This document shows positions 22,893 through 33,296 of a DNA stretch of 64,000 nt, piece after piece (the first letter of the stretch is position 1; each line of letters begins with the position of its first letter). The notes under the pieces were generated by a model. It saw only the letters and a list, made by a program, of their open reading frames with translations, had not been told where the DNA came from and ran no database searches. The DNA is from Neurospora tetraspora. Lineage: Eukaryota; Ascomycota; Sordariomycetes; Sordariales; Sordariaceae. Both the position numbers and the translations under genes were made by a program. The stretch lies in the NCBI RefSeq assembly GCF_033439725.1, contig NW_026944383.1, positions 6,262,001-6,326,000 on the forward strand, read 5' to 3'.

Positions 22893-25059
22893 GGCTTTTG
22901 CTGGGGTTGGGTTTGAGTTTGGGTTCAGGCTTGAGGGAGGTGTATGCTTTGTTCTTTGTTGTTGTTGGAGCAATGAACAATGGTGGTTGTTATGTCGGTC
23001 CTTTGTGAGTGGTTGACAATTCAAGGAAGAGGATGGTTGAGAACAAAAGGTTTGACAGGAGTTGATAACTTGAGTTTCTGAATTGTTTCTTCACGTAATA
23101 CTTAACCTTCCCTCCTATAAGGGATTTTGTTCACGATTCAGCAAAGTATACAATTTCTAAGCACATATCAATTTTGTACCCTCATATGGAAGCCGACAGA
23201 AACCAAAAGTGGCAATCCACAACGACGTAGGTATGTGGAATGGTTCTTTGCTCAGTATCCATGTTCTTGGTTCAACCCCTCAGTAACAGCACGGTTCTCC
23301 TTTTGCGGTTCGAGTGCCGAGCCGGGGGACGGGAGTCTTTCGTCTGTAAAAGGAAGTATCAACAGTCGCAAACTCCCAGGTCGGGGGGTCTTATTCTGGA
23401 TAGAATAATTCATGATCTTCACGCGCGATGCAGTTGCGTTGTTTTCAACCGGTGTATGCAAGGAACTTCCATGACGTTTTCCGAACATTGGTCTGTTTGA
23501 TTAGTAAAGAATATTTCCCTGGCTGATTAGTAAAATGGGAAGGAAGAAATCGAACAGATGTGGATTCTAACGGTTGCCTTAGTGTTGCAATGTTATTGAG
23601 GTATATAAGGTAAACAGCAGTTGGCTGTACGATGCCCAATGACGTATCACCAGAACGGCGGAGATTTGTTGCGTTTCTGTTTGTGGATTGGCAATGTTTG
23701 CTCTCTCGGTCTTTGCGATAATGAGGCTGATCTTTGCACTATATTGCTGCTTCGCCCAGGAGAAGCAATATCGTCCTCTGATAAGTTCAATTGCAAATAC
23801 GGCGTGATATGGTTGCCTCATGATATGAATATGAGGGAGGAATCGAAGCTTGGACACAAGCCCAGGGAGACCCTTTCTTCGTTACTTTGAACAACTTAAA
23901 GATATCGAGCTTTGACATGAGACACCCGACATAAGATTTGACAAGCTTCTCGGTCGGTTATATCACGGTTGGCGGTCTGGCGATCAAACAAAGACGAGTT
24001 TTGGAATTTCTGTCTGAGGTGGACAGGGAAAAGAGATCAAGATGTTCGGGGCTTCTTTCTGAAAATAAACCATCCCCAGGCTGGCAATCCCGATCTGTCG
24101 TACTTTCCCCTGCAGCCGGAACGATAGTGTGCATGATCGGCGGCACGCGGGGAACATTTCAGCACAGTTACCCCATACTGTCCCCTCTATCATCAACTCA
24201 CTGCGCTCGAAACACCCTTCAGCTGTGCAGTATTTCCTGCCATGTAAGCATGTCAGCACCAGATCTCGACGTTTCTGAATCGTTCTCTCACTCAATTAAG
24301 TGTCTCCTCGTATCAATGAAATGCTTCATTCTCAACTTTTCCATGCTCGAGTTGACCGTGAATGGTGCTCGATCTGACGTTGACAAGCTCCAATGTCTCG
24401 GCAAGGACAGACCAAAAGTCGAGCAGGTGATCAGAAGACCACTTTGCGCACTGTGAGAAAGAGGGTCGCCAAAATGCAGGGCGATTTTGACCGGTGGTTA
24501 CGGGCTCGTGACGGGAAATACAGCGGGAACTCCTCCAAAGTCCCAATTTCCATGTCGCGCTACCAGGGCGTATTCAAACTTCCACTTTCTCCAGTCTCTT
24601 TCCACTTCGGTTCTTTCTCCTCTCCCCGCGGTGCTGCTCTGCCTGGGAACCGAACGTCAACCGAAGCCCCTTGCCGACGACATTCTCTCGTCCCCAGCTT
24701 CGATCCAGCTCTTTCGGCCCCGACATACCACGAACGCTCCGCGACTTCTTTCAGCCACTCCCCTCATCCATATACTGTATTTGTCGTCGTAAGCAAGCAC
24801 ACTCAGCATCAACAGCCCATTTGCCCTTTGGAAACATAGGCACACGGCATACTTAAGCTGCGGTACGACCTCTCCTGACGCAGCGGAGAATGTCATATCT
24901 TTGCGCTCCTTTCTATCGTTAAACGAAACGACATCTACGCTATCGTCACTACGCCTATAACTGGCCGTCACCCCTAGCTGCGTCGCCGACCAGTCCCGTC
25001 AAACGCTTATTGCTAGTCCATCGTCAACCTCCCGATTATAGCTTTCAAATTCGCCCACC
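22893..25059. other. Divergent intergenic region MDR/glutaredoxin
   Basis: 2.17 kb head-to-head spacer. Short ORFs on both strands lack recognisable domains, so I treat them as chance. The last ~500 bp upstream of the glutaredoxin are CT-rich, consistent with a leader. Confidence 0.45.
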
Positions 25060-25902
25060 ATGCCTTCCCAACGACGCATGAGGGCGTTTTTATACATCGC
25101 CTTGGCCGGTTTCATCACGTTGCTCTTCTTCACCTCGCGTGCCCGCCATGCGCAAGAGCCCGATGCCCGTTCGATCCAAGATTTCTACCACAAGACCAAA
25201 AGTGCGATGGAAGGGACAAGGATAGGCGGCGGCAGTAGGAGAGGACAAGCGGTGGTTGGAACAGAGAAGATTGAGATCGACGAGGACGATGCGATCGTGG
25301 CCAAGGCTATGCAGGAGCGTCTCCGGAAAGCAGAACAAATGGCAAAGAACAATGCCAATGCAAAGGCCCCCAACAAGCCCGACGCCCCGGAAGACATCGT
25401 CGGCGTTGGCAGCTCGGCACACGGACAGAACCATCTCGACAAGGGAGAGTCCAGCGAGACTGAGGAGCACCACGCGGTCCTGGAGGAACTTAGGAGCATT
25501 CTCAAGAAGTCACCAAGTAAGTCAAGGCGTTACGTTTTTACAACCAATGCACGATTCCATGATTTAGAAATAACGCTAACCATTTTGCTACCAGTCATCA
25601 TTTTCTCCAAAAGCTATTGCCCGTTCTCGAAGAAGGCGAAGAATCTCTTGCTGAATGACTACCAAATCGATCCTGCGCCCTACGTCGTCGAATTGGACCA
25701 ACATGCATTGGGCCCCGGAATCCAGGCTGAGCTCGGCGAGAGGACAGGGAGGAAGACAGTTCCCAACATTCTTGTCGGCGGGATAAGCATAGGAGGCTCC
25801 GACGACATTGCCAAGCTTGACCAGGAAGAAACGCTGATCGAGAAGATCATGTCACTGGCGGGGAAGCGACTCACAGTGACGAAGCACTCCAAATCGGCTT
25901 AG
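25060..25902 (+). CDS. Membrane-anchored monothiol-like glutaredoxin (Grx6/7 type)
   Basis: The exons are 25060..25516 and 25595..25902, giving 254 aa. The intron (78 nt, donor GTAAGT, branch GCTAAC, acceptor CCAG) is a multiple of three and has no stop, so the unspliced frame is also open. A type II anchor lies at residues ~8-25 (FLYIALAGFITLLFF). A charged stem follows, rich in Lys/Glu/Asn (KAEQMAKNNANAKAPNK), then the thioredoxin fold: IIIFSKSYCPFSKKAKNLLL with active site CPFS at ~161-164, cis-Pro motif TVPNILV, and GGSDD for glutathione binding. Yeast Grx6 and Grx7 have this layout and act in the early secretory pathway. The glutaredoxin family call is secure; Golgi/ER location is inferred from the anchor. 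Confidence 0.9.
   Translation: MPSQRRMRAFLYIALAGFITLLFFTSRARHAQEPDARSIQDFYHKTKSAMEGTRIGGGSRRGQAVVGTEKIEIDEDDAIVAKAMQERLRKAEQMAKNNANAKAPNKPDAPEDIVGVGSSAHGQNHLDKGESSETEEHHAVLEELRSILKKSPSKSRRYVFTTNARFHDLEITLTILLPVIIFSKSYCPFSKKAKNLLLNDYQIDPAPYVVELDQHALGPGIQAELGERTGRKTVPNILVGGISIGGSDDIAKLDQEETLIEKIMSLAGKRLTVTKHSKSA
25517..25594 (+). other. In-frame, stop-free intron of the glutaredoxin gene
   Basis: 78 nt with GTAAGT and GCTAAC..CCAG. If retained it would add 26 residues directly before the first beta strand of the thioredoxin fold, so splicing is the sensible reading. Confidence 0.8.
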
Positions 25903-27249
25903 GGTATCGTGGCGCCATAACGGCTTTCGGTTCGAGAGCATGTATCGATAATGGGAAGGAAGGAATAAGACGCATTTCACCGCATTACTGGCGTTGACGG
26001 TTGTTTAAGGCCCAGGAGTTACCGCCAGCTACAGTCAAGGGGTGACTCCGAACACAACATTTCTGTAGGCGACACCTTTATACGGAGTGTCAATACCTGC
26101 AAGATCGAAAACCGTGGAAGAATCGGCATACACCTACCTGCCTTGGCCACTAGGTGAGATAGGCTCAATAATAAGGCGTTGCATTAGGATGGCTGGTCGT
26201 GGCTCATGCGTACGTATATCTAGGCTTATCAGCAGAAGATTGGATGGAGCGGGAGAATCTCGAGAACCTGTGGTGGTGTTGTAGGTTCAGGCGCGTGAAT
26301 GGGAGAACAGAAAGGAAGAGAAGAAAGGGCATTCACCCATACATCAATCATTTCGCCCTAGTACATCGCTAAGGCCATGGCGTGCTCGTCACCTGTCCAG
26401 GCCGTCCGAACATGACACCATCACTTTCCGTCCCGAAGATGTCAACATCATTCACCTCTCTACAAAAAAGGGTTCCACCAGCAACCTTGATGGCCAGCCT
26501 TCTGTCCATAAGGGTGCATTGGAAAAAAGATGCGCGCTATGATGTGCCGAACATTTCTTGCCATCCTATTGTCGCTCAGCCAGACGAGAGGGATGCATGG
26601 GGTGACATGGTAGGGTTCACATTGGGTAGGCGAGTCACTTATCGTGGATCATATCAAGGCCCAAATCTCGACTTGTTGTTCCCCTCGGAAGGCGGGATTC
26701 CAGGTCATTCTGCCCCAGTTTCTAGGTTGTGCCTGCCGACGAATGAGGACCTTGTTGGGCACCCCAAGGACCCAAAGCACTTATCATGACTGGTAGGGGC
26801 CGTCAAGGTCCCCAATTTGTCTCATGTACCAATCGTCATGGACAACCTTAGAGTAGACCCCTGCAACTACTTCCTCGCTCACCTTCACCTCCAGTTCTGT
26901 CTCCGACTTGAGGTTCCTTCTTCCTTTCCTTCACCGGATCTTATATATTCACCAGCAGATAAACCTTGAGTACCCAACATGGTCGAGTTTTAGGATTTCA
27001 CGGCACATTCACTTGGATACACATCACCTGGACACAATTCACTTGGATATCTTGGAACCTTAGTGTCTCCTGTACTTTATTTTATACGTTTCCTCTCTCC
27101 ATATTTATATCTCCCCTTGATTCCTGTTGGCATTGGATCCAGTTCTTCCTTCAGCAACCTCCGGTCTTTCTGGAATTGCCAAAGCCAGAACAGCCTCGAA
27201 AGTACACACAATTCTCCCAACGACGTCGAAAGGATATCAACTCGACACG
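25903..27249. other. Tandem spacer glutaredoxin/F-box gene
   Basis: 1.35 kb. The final 300 bp are CT-rich and likely the leader of the F-box gene. A repeated phrase of the type TTCACTTGGATA occurs near 27009-27050. No gene was recognised. Confidence 0.4.
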
Positions 27250-28245
27250 ATGCCGGTCCTAAACGACGACGTTCTTCTCCGCGTTGCGAGTTTCTGCGAC
27301 ATCGACACCATTGTCACCATGATGTGCACCAGCAAGCACCTCTACGAGCTCCTGACTCGGTACGAACAATCCATCGTGAAGGACGCCGTTGCGTTGTACA
27401 CCGGCGGCGACTCCTCTCTGTTCCCCCCTTCAGGCGCAATCAGTTCCTCGCACAACGTTGAGCGCGAGTATCTGTATCCTAAGAGATACGATATCCTCAA
27501 CGAGCTCAAGATCCGCACTTCCCGCACGGAGACTCTTCTAAGTCCAGGCCAACCCCTGAGAAGCAAGATCGATTCCATATTTTCGACGCCCGGAACATTC
27601 CTCGATCTCCCTCAAGTCGAACGCGAGCTGCTGATGGCCCGCCTTAAAGAGACCTGCAAGTTGGTCGACAGGCTGGGAGACTGCGCGGCAGACATCATGT
27701 CGATGTGGATGCAGCCGGCCGCCAACGGCAACTCCAGCCAGAAGCTTGATGCCGATGAGGCCATGCTTAAGATTCACGATCGCCAGCTGGCATACATTCG
27801 CTCCCTATCACCACTCGACTTGGCCTATCTTTTCCATCTTCTCGCCTGGGCTGGCCAAGCCTATGCCGCCGAGAACCCCGCCCTGATGGCCGATGTTGAT
27901 TGCTGGGAACGTCTCCTGGCTTTCAAGGAAGCTAGCCTTCGTCAAGGCACAATCATGCTCTGGGCTGTCTTCCAGCCGCCGAAGGTCAAGAAAAGCGCCA
28001 ACCGCACTGAGGATACCACCCGCCGCAAGCCCACGACCGAGCTTGCTCGCTTTGCAGAGACCTGCATCCGTCAGATCTTGGAAGAAATTCGCATCTACCA
28101 GTCCACGGAACCAAGCCAGAATCGCCTACCGCCCAGCCTACACATGACAATGGTTAAGAGTTTTGTCGAGAAGACCGGACGTCCGAGCACTCGGCATGCC
28201 ATTGAGATGGAGCGCCTCATTCTGGAACATATCCGGGTCGACTAG
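27250..28245 (+). CDS. F-box-like protein of unknown substrate
   Basis: A single exon encodes 331 aa from ATG 27250. The N-terminal MPVLNDDVLLRVASFCDIDT, followed by IVTMMCTSKHLYELLTRYEQ, fits the F-box pattern (hydrophobic DDVLL, then a T.CK.L.EL-type helix). The remainder is helical, without LRR, WD40 or Kelch repeats, and contains LSPLDLAYLFHLLAWAGQAY and a basic, Arg-rich segment. F-box proteins recruit substrates to SCF ubiquitin ligases through Skp1; no target can be inferred. An in-frame ATG at 27127 would prepend 41 residues of poor quality, so the start adjacent to the domain is preferred. Confidence 0.7.
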   Translation: MPVLNDDVLLRVASFCDIDTIVTMMCTSKHLYELLTRYEQSIVKDAVALYTGGDSSLFPPSGAISSSHNVEREYLYPKRYDILNELKIRTSRTETLLSPGQPLRSKIDSIFSTPGTFLDLPQVERELLMARLKETCKLVDRLGDCAADIMSMWMQPAANGNSSQKLDADEAMLKIHDRQLAYIRSLSPLDLAYLFHLLAWAGQAYAAENPALMADVDCWERLLAFKEASLRQGTIMLWAVFQPPKVKKSANRTEDTTRRKPTTELARFAETCIRQILEEIRIYQSTEPSQNRLPPSLHMTMVKSFVEKTGRPSTRHAIEMERLILEHIRVD

Positions 28246-29712
28246 GGCTTGATGATGCAGGCGCTTATTCTCGAGGACATTCGGGGTAGCCTCTACTAAG
28301 ACAGCTGGTTGGGGGATAGGAGCTAAGGAGTTTGGAGTCGATCTCATTCAGGGCGGTATGCTTTGGCTAATGCCCGCCACACAAGCCATCATCGTTACCG
28401 GGGTTGCTGGTATTATTATTGTTTTGCTTTGGCTTCTTGGCCTTTCGCCATTTTGCTTTTGCTTAGCAGACAAGAGAAGGCAGATGTATGGCAATGATGG
28501 ATGATTTGGTATAGCGAGGGAAGGTGTTCCGGCGTTAGCATTTACGTTGGGGGTTTACTGCATGCGCGGGTAGGCGCCGTAAGGAGTTTGGACATGTTGT
28601 GATTAATGTATATTTGAGGACAGGAACCGGAAAGGCGCAAGCGAGTTATTTGATGCCGTTCCATTGAGCGAACGGTCAGCATAAGGGGTTCAGCATGAAA
28701 GAGAAGGACGTTTACTAAGCCGGTTTACATGAAGCGCGGCGTGTCTGTTTGGTTGGAGTTAAAAGGCTCGAGGGCCTTGTCAAAAGGACACTGACATAAC
28801 CTAGAAGTATAGCTTTAGGGGGGTTTAGTTGCAGTATTCCCTATTACATTTGCTATTATAATAAGTCTTCGATCTCTGGGTTCCTCCGTGATACATCAAG
28901 CTGCTCGCATAGTCATATGAATGGAATGAGGAAGAATTAGCCAAAGTTGACAAGATGAACATGCTCATGACCTATCACCTCGTGCCCATGCCTCAGACCC
29001 GGACTACCTGCCCACCATGGTGTTTACGGAGTCCATACTTTGAACAAATGAGTCATGTCAACGTCAATGAAAATACGCGGAATCGCGGCCGCTACAAGCC
29101 GAGTGAAAGCAAGTTCAATGACCCCTTGTCTTTGCAGCGGGTGAGCCATTCAGTGCCGGCGTGGAGCGGGCTGATGAGGCCGCGGGTCACTCTGTTTGTA
29201 CGACTGTTCACGTACAATGAAAGACATCAAGGACATAGATCTCGAAGTTGAAGCAGTAAGCGGAACAAAACGGCTCACTCGGAAGTCAATGAGCAAGGTG
29301 TCTGCCGAATATCATAGGGACGGGACATGAGCATTGTCTCTTGTGCGGGAACTAGGCTAACTGGGTTAAGCACAGTCCAACTGTTCTTCGGGCTAGACAA
29401 TGGGGTTGTTCTAAGTCAAAGTGTAGACACACAAAGGAGCTCGAAAGACTGTCTAAGACGACAGCCTTTGTACACGGAACAGGGTCTTTTTTCAAGAACA
29501 AAAAAAGCCATGAGATTGCATATAAGTACGGAAGAGATCTTTCCACTTCGAGATGATTCAGGAGTCAATCAACAAGCTCTTTTGCATTCTTGAGTCCAAC
29601 AAGAAAGCAAAAGCATCAAACGATATCGACGACACTCTGATCACAAAGCAACTCAACTTACGAAATCCAGCAACAACTCAACAGACCGTCTCAAGCACAT
29701 CCAAAGTTCAAT
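28246..29712. other. Tandem spacer F-box/Cys-rich gene
   Basis: 1.47 kb. No domain-bearing ORF or RNA gene was recognised. It is presumed to hold the 3' UTR and the promoter of the next gene. Confidence 0.45.
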
Positions 29713-31206
29713 ATGTGTAAGATTATCGAGACTGAATACAAATGTGGACATTCCACTACGACCTCTCGTCCCTGTGAGAAGGCCAGGGAGCCCAGCGGCA
29801 TCTGGGACTCGTGCTTCTCCAAGAAGCCCAAGTACTGCTCCCACCCCCGAGAAGAAAAGAAGGAGTTTGAGGGCCTTTGCGACAAGTGCCGGGAGAGAGC
29901 AGCCAGTAAGACTAGGCAGGACAGATCAGCTAGCAAGTCTAGAAAACCACTTGGTCGCAGTGCGTCCGTCCGGGAGCCTGCCCCTGCTCACAACGAAAAC
30001 ATCAGACTTGTGAAGGGAACAGCCACAGAAAGGCACGAATTCTTCCTCCAAGAAGGGGCACCCTCAAGAGGACGAAGCAAGGACATCTCCAAAGACAAGT
30101 CCAGAGACAAGTCCAGAGACAAGTCCAGAAGCAAATCCAAAGGCAAGTCCAAAGACACCTCGAGACGTCCTCCCCCTCCCCTCGCTGCCCGCCCTCTTGC
30201 TCGGGAAGCCCTCAACAAGGGAAAAGGTAGGTCTTCCTCCGTACCTCCTCATGACAAGGCAGCAGTTCCCCCGCCAAGGGGATCCATCACCAACTACAAG
30301 ACTAAGCCGCTGCCCCCTCTTCCCCCCAACTCTTCGAAGTCTTCGAAGATCGTGGGATCATCTACTTCCACCTCCAGAAGCAGTTCCAGAAACGGCCGCC
30401 CCTTAGTCGCCCCGCCTCGCCACGGCCCTTACATCCCAGACAATGCAGCCTCAGCGGTGCCTGCGCCGCTCCGACCCCGTCGACCCTCCGAGTCCCAGGC
30501 GAGGCTACCGAGGGGAGACAAGAACGCCCCCCTCCGGGAATCGCAACGGTTCGTAAACCCCGGCCCGGCCCCGCCCGTCCCTTACCCCGTGCCCCAGGCC
30601 TGTTACAAATACGACTTGCCCAACATCATCGCCGCGGAACTTAGACAAGAACAGTTCGAAAGGGAAAGGGGCCGGGATCCCCATCCCAAGCCGGTGCCGC
30701 AGCAGCAGCGGCCGTCTCACCAGCCCTACATCAAGGTTGGCTTCAGGCCTCATGACCAGGGGCAACAACAGAAAGGGCAAGTATCCCAACCCCATCACTA
30801 CCCCCCAAACGCCAGTCGCCACGTCGAGATACAAGCTCCCGTACCTCGCAGAAAACTGTCAAAGACAAGACTCAACGACGCTGCTGACAATTTTTTCGGA
30901 GGCGGCGGTAGCAGCAGATCAGCCAGCAAGACCCGCGAGAGGTCTGCGTCTTTCAAGCACGACAAGCATGACAAGAACCACGGCAAGAAGCACCAAAAGC
31001 AGCCAAGCACCGCTAGCTCCTTCATGAATAAGATTAGGGCTGGTCTTGGTTACGATGATGATGAGGATAGCGATTCGGATGAGTCGTGGGCTTGTGCCGA
31101 TTCAAGGGCCATCGAGAGGGGCGAGAGCACACACCAGCCGAGCACGACAACCTCAAGGCGAACTAGTTACCATGCAGGTGACCATTACATGCACGGTGCG
31201 CTGTAG
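29713..31206 (+). CDS. Cys-rich N-terminus, Arg/Ser/Lys-rich protein of unknown function
   Basis: A single exon encodes 497 aa. Seven cysteines crowd the first 60 residues (positions 2, 11, 21, 34, 42, 56, 59) with a CGH motif and a final C-x2-C, suggesting a zinc-binding module. The remaining ~430 residues look disordered: KDKSRDKSRDKSRSKSKGKS near 125-150, Pro-rich stretches (LPPLPPNSSKSSK), and an acidic patch DDDEDSDSDES near the C-terminus. Similar Cys-headed, low-complexity proteins are common among filamentous ascomycetes but have no assigned function. RS/KS repeats recall nuclear RNA-associated proteins, but that is only a resemblance. Codon use matches neighbouring genes, so I take it as real. 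Confidence 0.65.
   Translation: MCKIIETEYKCGHSTTTSRPCEKAREPSGIWDSCFSKKPKYCSHPREEKKEFEGLCDKCRERAASKTRQDRSASKSRKPLGRSASVREPAPAHNENIRLVKGTATERHEFFLQEGAPSRGRSKDISKDKSRDKSRDKSRSKSKGKSKDTSRRPPPPLAARPLAREALNKGKGRSSSVPPHDKAAVPPPRGSITNYKTKPLPPLPPNSSKSSKIVGSSTSTSRSSSRNGRPLVAPPRHGPYIPDNAASAVPAPLRPRRPSESQARLPRGDKNAPLRESQRFVNPGPAPPVPYPVPQACYKYDLPNIIAAELRQEQFERERGRDPHPKPVPQQQRPSHQPYIKVGFRPHDQGQQQKGQVSQPHHYPPNASRHVEIQAPVPRRKLSKTRLNDAADNFFGGGGSSRSASKTRERSASFKHDKHDKNHGKKHQKQPSTASSFMNKIRAGLGYDDDEDSDSDESWACADSRAIERGESTHQPSTTTSRRTSYHAGDHYMHGAL
30092..30157 (+). repeat. 12-bp tandem repeat coding for K-S-R-D units
   Basis: Three near-perfect copies of GACAAGTCCAGA are followed by degenerate copies (GCAAATCCAAAG, GCAAGTCCAAAG). 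The unit is a multiple of three, so copy-number change would keep the frame. Confidence 0.75.
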
Positions 31207-31877
31207 GTGTAGAGTGTGGAAAAAAGAAGGTGGGAAAGTGCTGGGTAGGTACTTTTCCCGAACCGTCTTCTTTTTGGCAGGTGGCATGTGGTGCCACGGG
31301 ATGGGCGCGGCGGGCTAGGCCGGCTTTTTGTTCATTGTTGATTGTGATTTTTACATTGTTTGGTTGGAATAAACATATATTGGAAAAGCTCACAAAAAAG
31401 TGTCGTGTGGTCTCTTGTTTTATGGGCATTTCCTTTGTTTTGGGCGGAGGTTAGTAACGGGCGGTGGCGGTCAAAGAAGTCTTTGGCTATGTCATAGAAA
31501 CGGTAGAGGTTTTTGGGACGGGGGTTATGGAATCTTGTGCTACAAGATAAAATTAATAAACATTCCTACTGGTCTTTTTTTGGCTTTGACGTTCAATCTG
31601 TGCTCATGTGCAATGTGAAGACAATGCGAAGAAGACACTCTGGGATAAATCGCCGCAAGTGACCCGTAGACATACCTAAGTTTTCCGAATGGCTAAGTGC
31701 TATTATTGAAACCTCGTACGGATGTTTAAATGACAAGAGTTCCTTCGTGGACGTGGTGCTGCTGCCTTCCGAATTGTTTATCAGTGTCGCCGTTGTGCTC
31801 TGAAAAAGGGGAAGAATCACTCGCATTAAGACTGTGTATAAGAAGAGATTGTTTGAGGCAGTCTTCCAACAAATAAA
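31207..31877. other. Spacer Cys-rich gene/tRNA-Tyr
   Basis: 670 bp with the 3' UTR of the upstream gene (AATAAACA near 31370 is a possible poly(A) signal). No further gene was seen. Confidence 0.45.
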
Positions 31878-31966
31878 CCCCTTGTGGTGTAGTTGGATAT
31901 CACGTTCGGCTGTAATTGTCTAGATTGTATACCGAAAGGTCACCGGCTCGATTCCGGTCGAGGGGA
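31878..31966 (+). tRNA. tRNA-Tyr (GUA) with a 15-nt intron
   Basis: The sequence folds as a full cloverleaf. The acceptor stem CCCCTTG/CGAGGGG has C1-G72, the tyrosine identity pair of eukaryotes, with discriminator A at 31966. The A box TGGTGTAGTTGG is perfect and the D stem has three pairs. Anticodon stem TTCGG/CCGAA encloses loop CTGTAA-A with anticodon GTA at 31912-31914. The loop is interrupted after position 37 by 31916-31930 (15 nt), the canonical place for a tRNA-Tyr intron. The T arm is ACCGG/CCGGT with loop CTCGATT, where C replaces the usual T54. The B box is GGCTCGATTCC. T-runs downstream serve as the Pol III terminator. Confidence 0.9.
31916..31930 (+). other. tRNA-Tyr intron
   Basis: 15 nt between anticodon-loop positions 37 and 38. 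It would be removed by the tRNA splicing endonuclease (Sen complex), which cuts at this position in eukaryotic nuclear tRNAs. Confidence 0.85.
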
Positions 31967-31969
31967 ATC

Positions 31970-31989
31970 TTCTTTTTTCGTTTTTTTTG
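31970..31989 (+). terminator. RNA polymerase III terminator T-runs
   Basis: A run of six T's and then one of eight T's follow the tRNA-Tyr gene within about 25 bp, as expected for Pol III termination. Confidence 0.75.
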
Positions 31990-32600
31990 TCGCTGCTGCT
32001 GATGACACTGTTGGCGCCCATGTCCCGGTGTTCGACTCATTTTTGTCTTTCTTTTTACGGAACGGAAGATTGCTGTTCTCTCTCTCCATTGGATATTCTC
32101 TGTCTCGTTACAGGTCGACGGGAGGTGGGGGGTCGTGAAGCTTTCCGGGCCATACCCCGCGGCTCTCTGTGGCTGTCTTTGTTGTTTTTGCTCGTCCATT
32201 GGGAACAGATTAGCACAAGCTCCAGCCATTGTGTCTCAGTGAGCTTGTTCATTATTATTTCGTTCATGTAGAGCTGAGAGGGAAAGTGTTGTCGCCGACT
32301 CGTCCGTGGTTGATCTTGAAAGTGCTCACCTAGGTGAAAACCGTGACTTTGATTGGTGAATGCGCGCCCGGAGCCCCGCTTTATTTTCTGCCGGCGCAGC
32401 GGTGCCGTGTGCAACGACGTTCGCTCCAGAAACGGGGCCCGATTTTTCCTCGCCAGCTTCGAGACGCAGTCAGGTCGCGGGATTGCGGAGCTCCGTCCAA
32501 GCCAGAACCACCGAAGTCCGAACGAACGGCTTCCGTCACCACCTCTCGACAACTTCCCCTTCGTTGCGCCCCGAACCGCACCGCACCGCCAGTCGCAACC
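31990..32600. other. Spacer tRNA-Tyr/bL21m
   Basis: About 610 bp containing the bL21m promoter and leader. No other feature was recognised. Confidence 0.4.
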
Positions 32601-33296
32601 ATGAGCAGGGCACTTTTGCGCTCCGTCCTGGAGCTGCGCACTCCCGTCACGCGCCTCCCTCCATCTTTCCTCCTCCCCTTCCGTCCCGCCGCTGCCGCCG
32701 CCGTCGCCGCGCCCGCCGCTCGTTTCCTCCACCAGACTGCTCAGCAAGTTGAGCCCACCAGCCAGTCCGATGCTGCTGCTGCCGCCGCCACCCTGCTCAA
32801 GGCCACCCCACCAAAGGCCACCACCACAACACCAGAGGCTCCCGCCGCCGTTCCCACCAGCACACCATCAGCCGGCGCCGCCGTTGCTTCCCAACAACCC
32901 CCGATAAGCCAGCAAGTCAAGGAGCTCCTCCCCGTGCTCGCTGCGCAGCCGGGCCACTACACCACCATCCACATCCACGGCAAGCCGTACCTCGTGACCG
33001 AGGGCGACACGGTGAAGCTACCGTTCAAGATGCCCGGCGTGGCACCCGGCGACGTGCTGCGCCTCAACCGGGCCTCGGTCATCGGCAGCCGCGACCTGAC
33101 GCTCCAGGGCGCGCCGTACGTGGACGAGCGCCTGTTTGAGTGCCGCGCCATCGTCATGGGCACCGAGAGCGAGCCGATGCGCGTCATGATCAAGAAGAAG
33201 CGGAGGAACAGGAAGAAGAAGCATGTTTTCAGCAAGCACAAGTACACGGTTTTGCGGATCAACCAGTTGCAGATCAATGATGTGTCGAACCTTTGA
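32601..33296 (+). CDS. MRPL49: Mitochondrial large-subunit ribosomal protein bL21m
   Basis: A single exon encodes 231 aa. The Arg-rich, acid-poor N-terminus (MSRALLRSVLELRTPVTRLP) is a mitochondrial presequence, followed by an Ala/Thr/Pro-rich linker to about residue 105. The bL21 domain then shows YTTIHIHGKPYLVTEGDTVK, MPGVAPGDVLRLNRASVIGS and the terminal basic block MIKKKRRNRKKKHVFSKHKY, followed by TVLRINQLQI. These are the family's RNA-binding features; bL21m contacts 23S-like rRNA domain I in the mitoribosome. The yeast homologue is Mrpl49. Start 32601 was chosen as the presequence ATG; earlier in-frame ATGs lie in the leader. Confidence 0.92.
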   Translation: MSRALLRSVLELRTPVTRLPPSFLLPFRPAAAAAVAAPAARFLHQTAQQVEPTSQSDAAAAAATLLKATPPKATTTTPEAPAAVPTSTPSAGAAVASQQPPISQQVKELLPVLAAQPGHYTTIHIHGKPYLVTEGDTVKLPFKMPGVAPGDVLRLNRASVIGSRDLTLQGAPYVDERLFECRAIVMGTESEPMRVMIKKKRRNRKKKHVFSKHKYTVLRINQLQINDVSNL

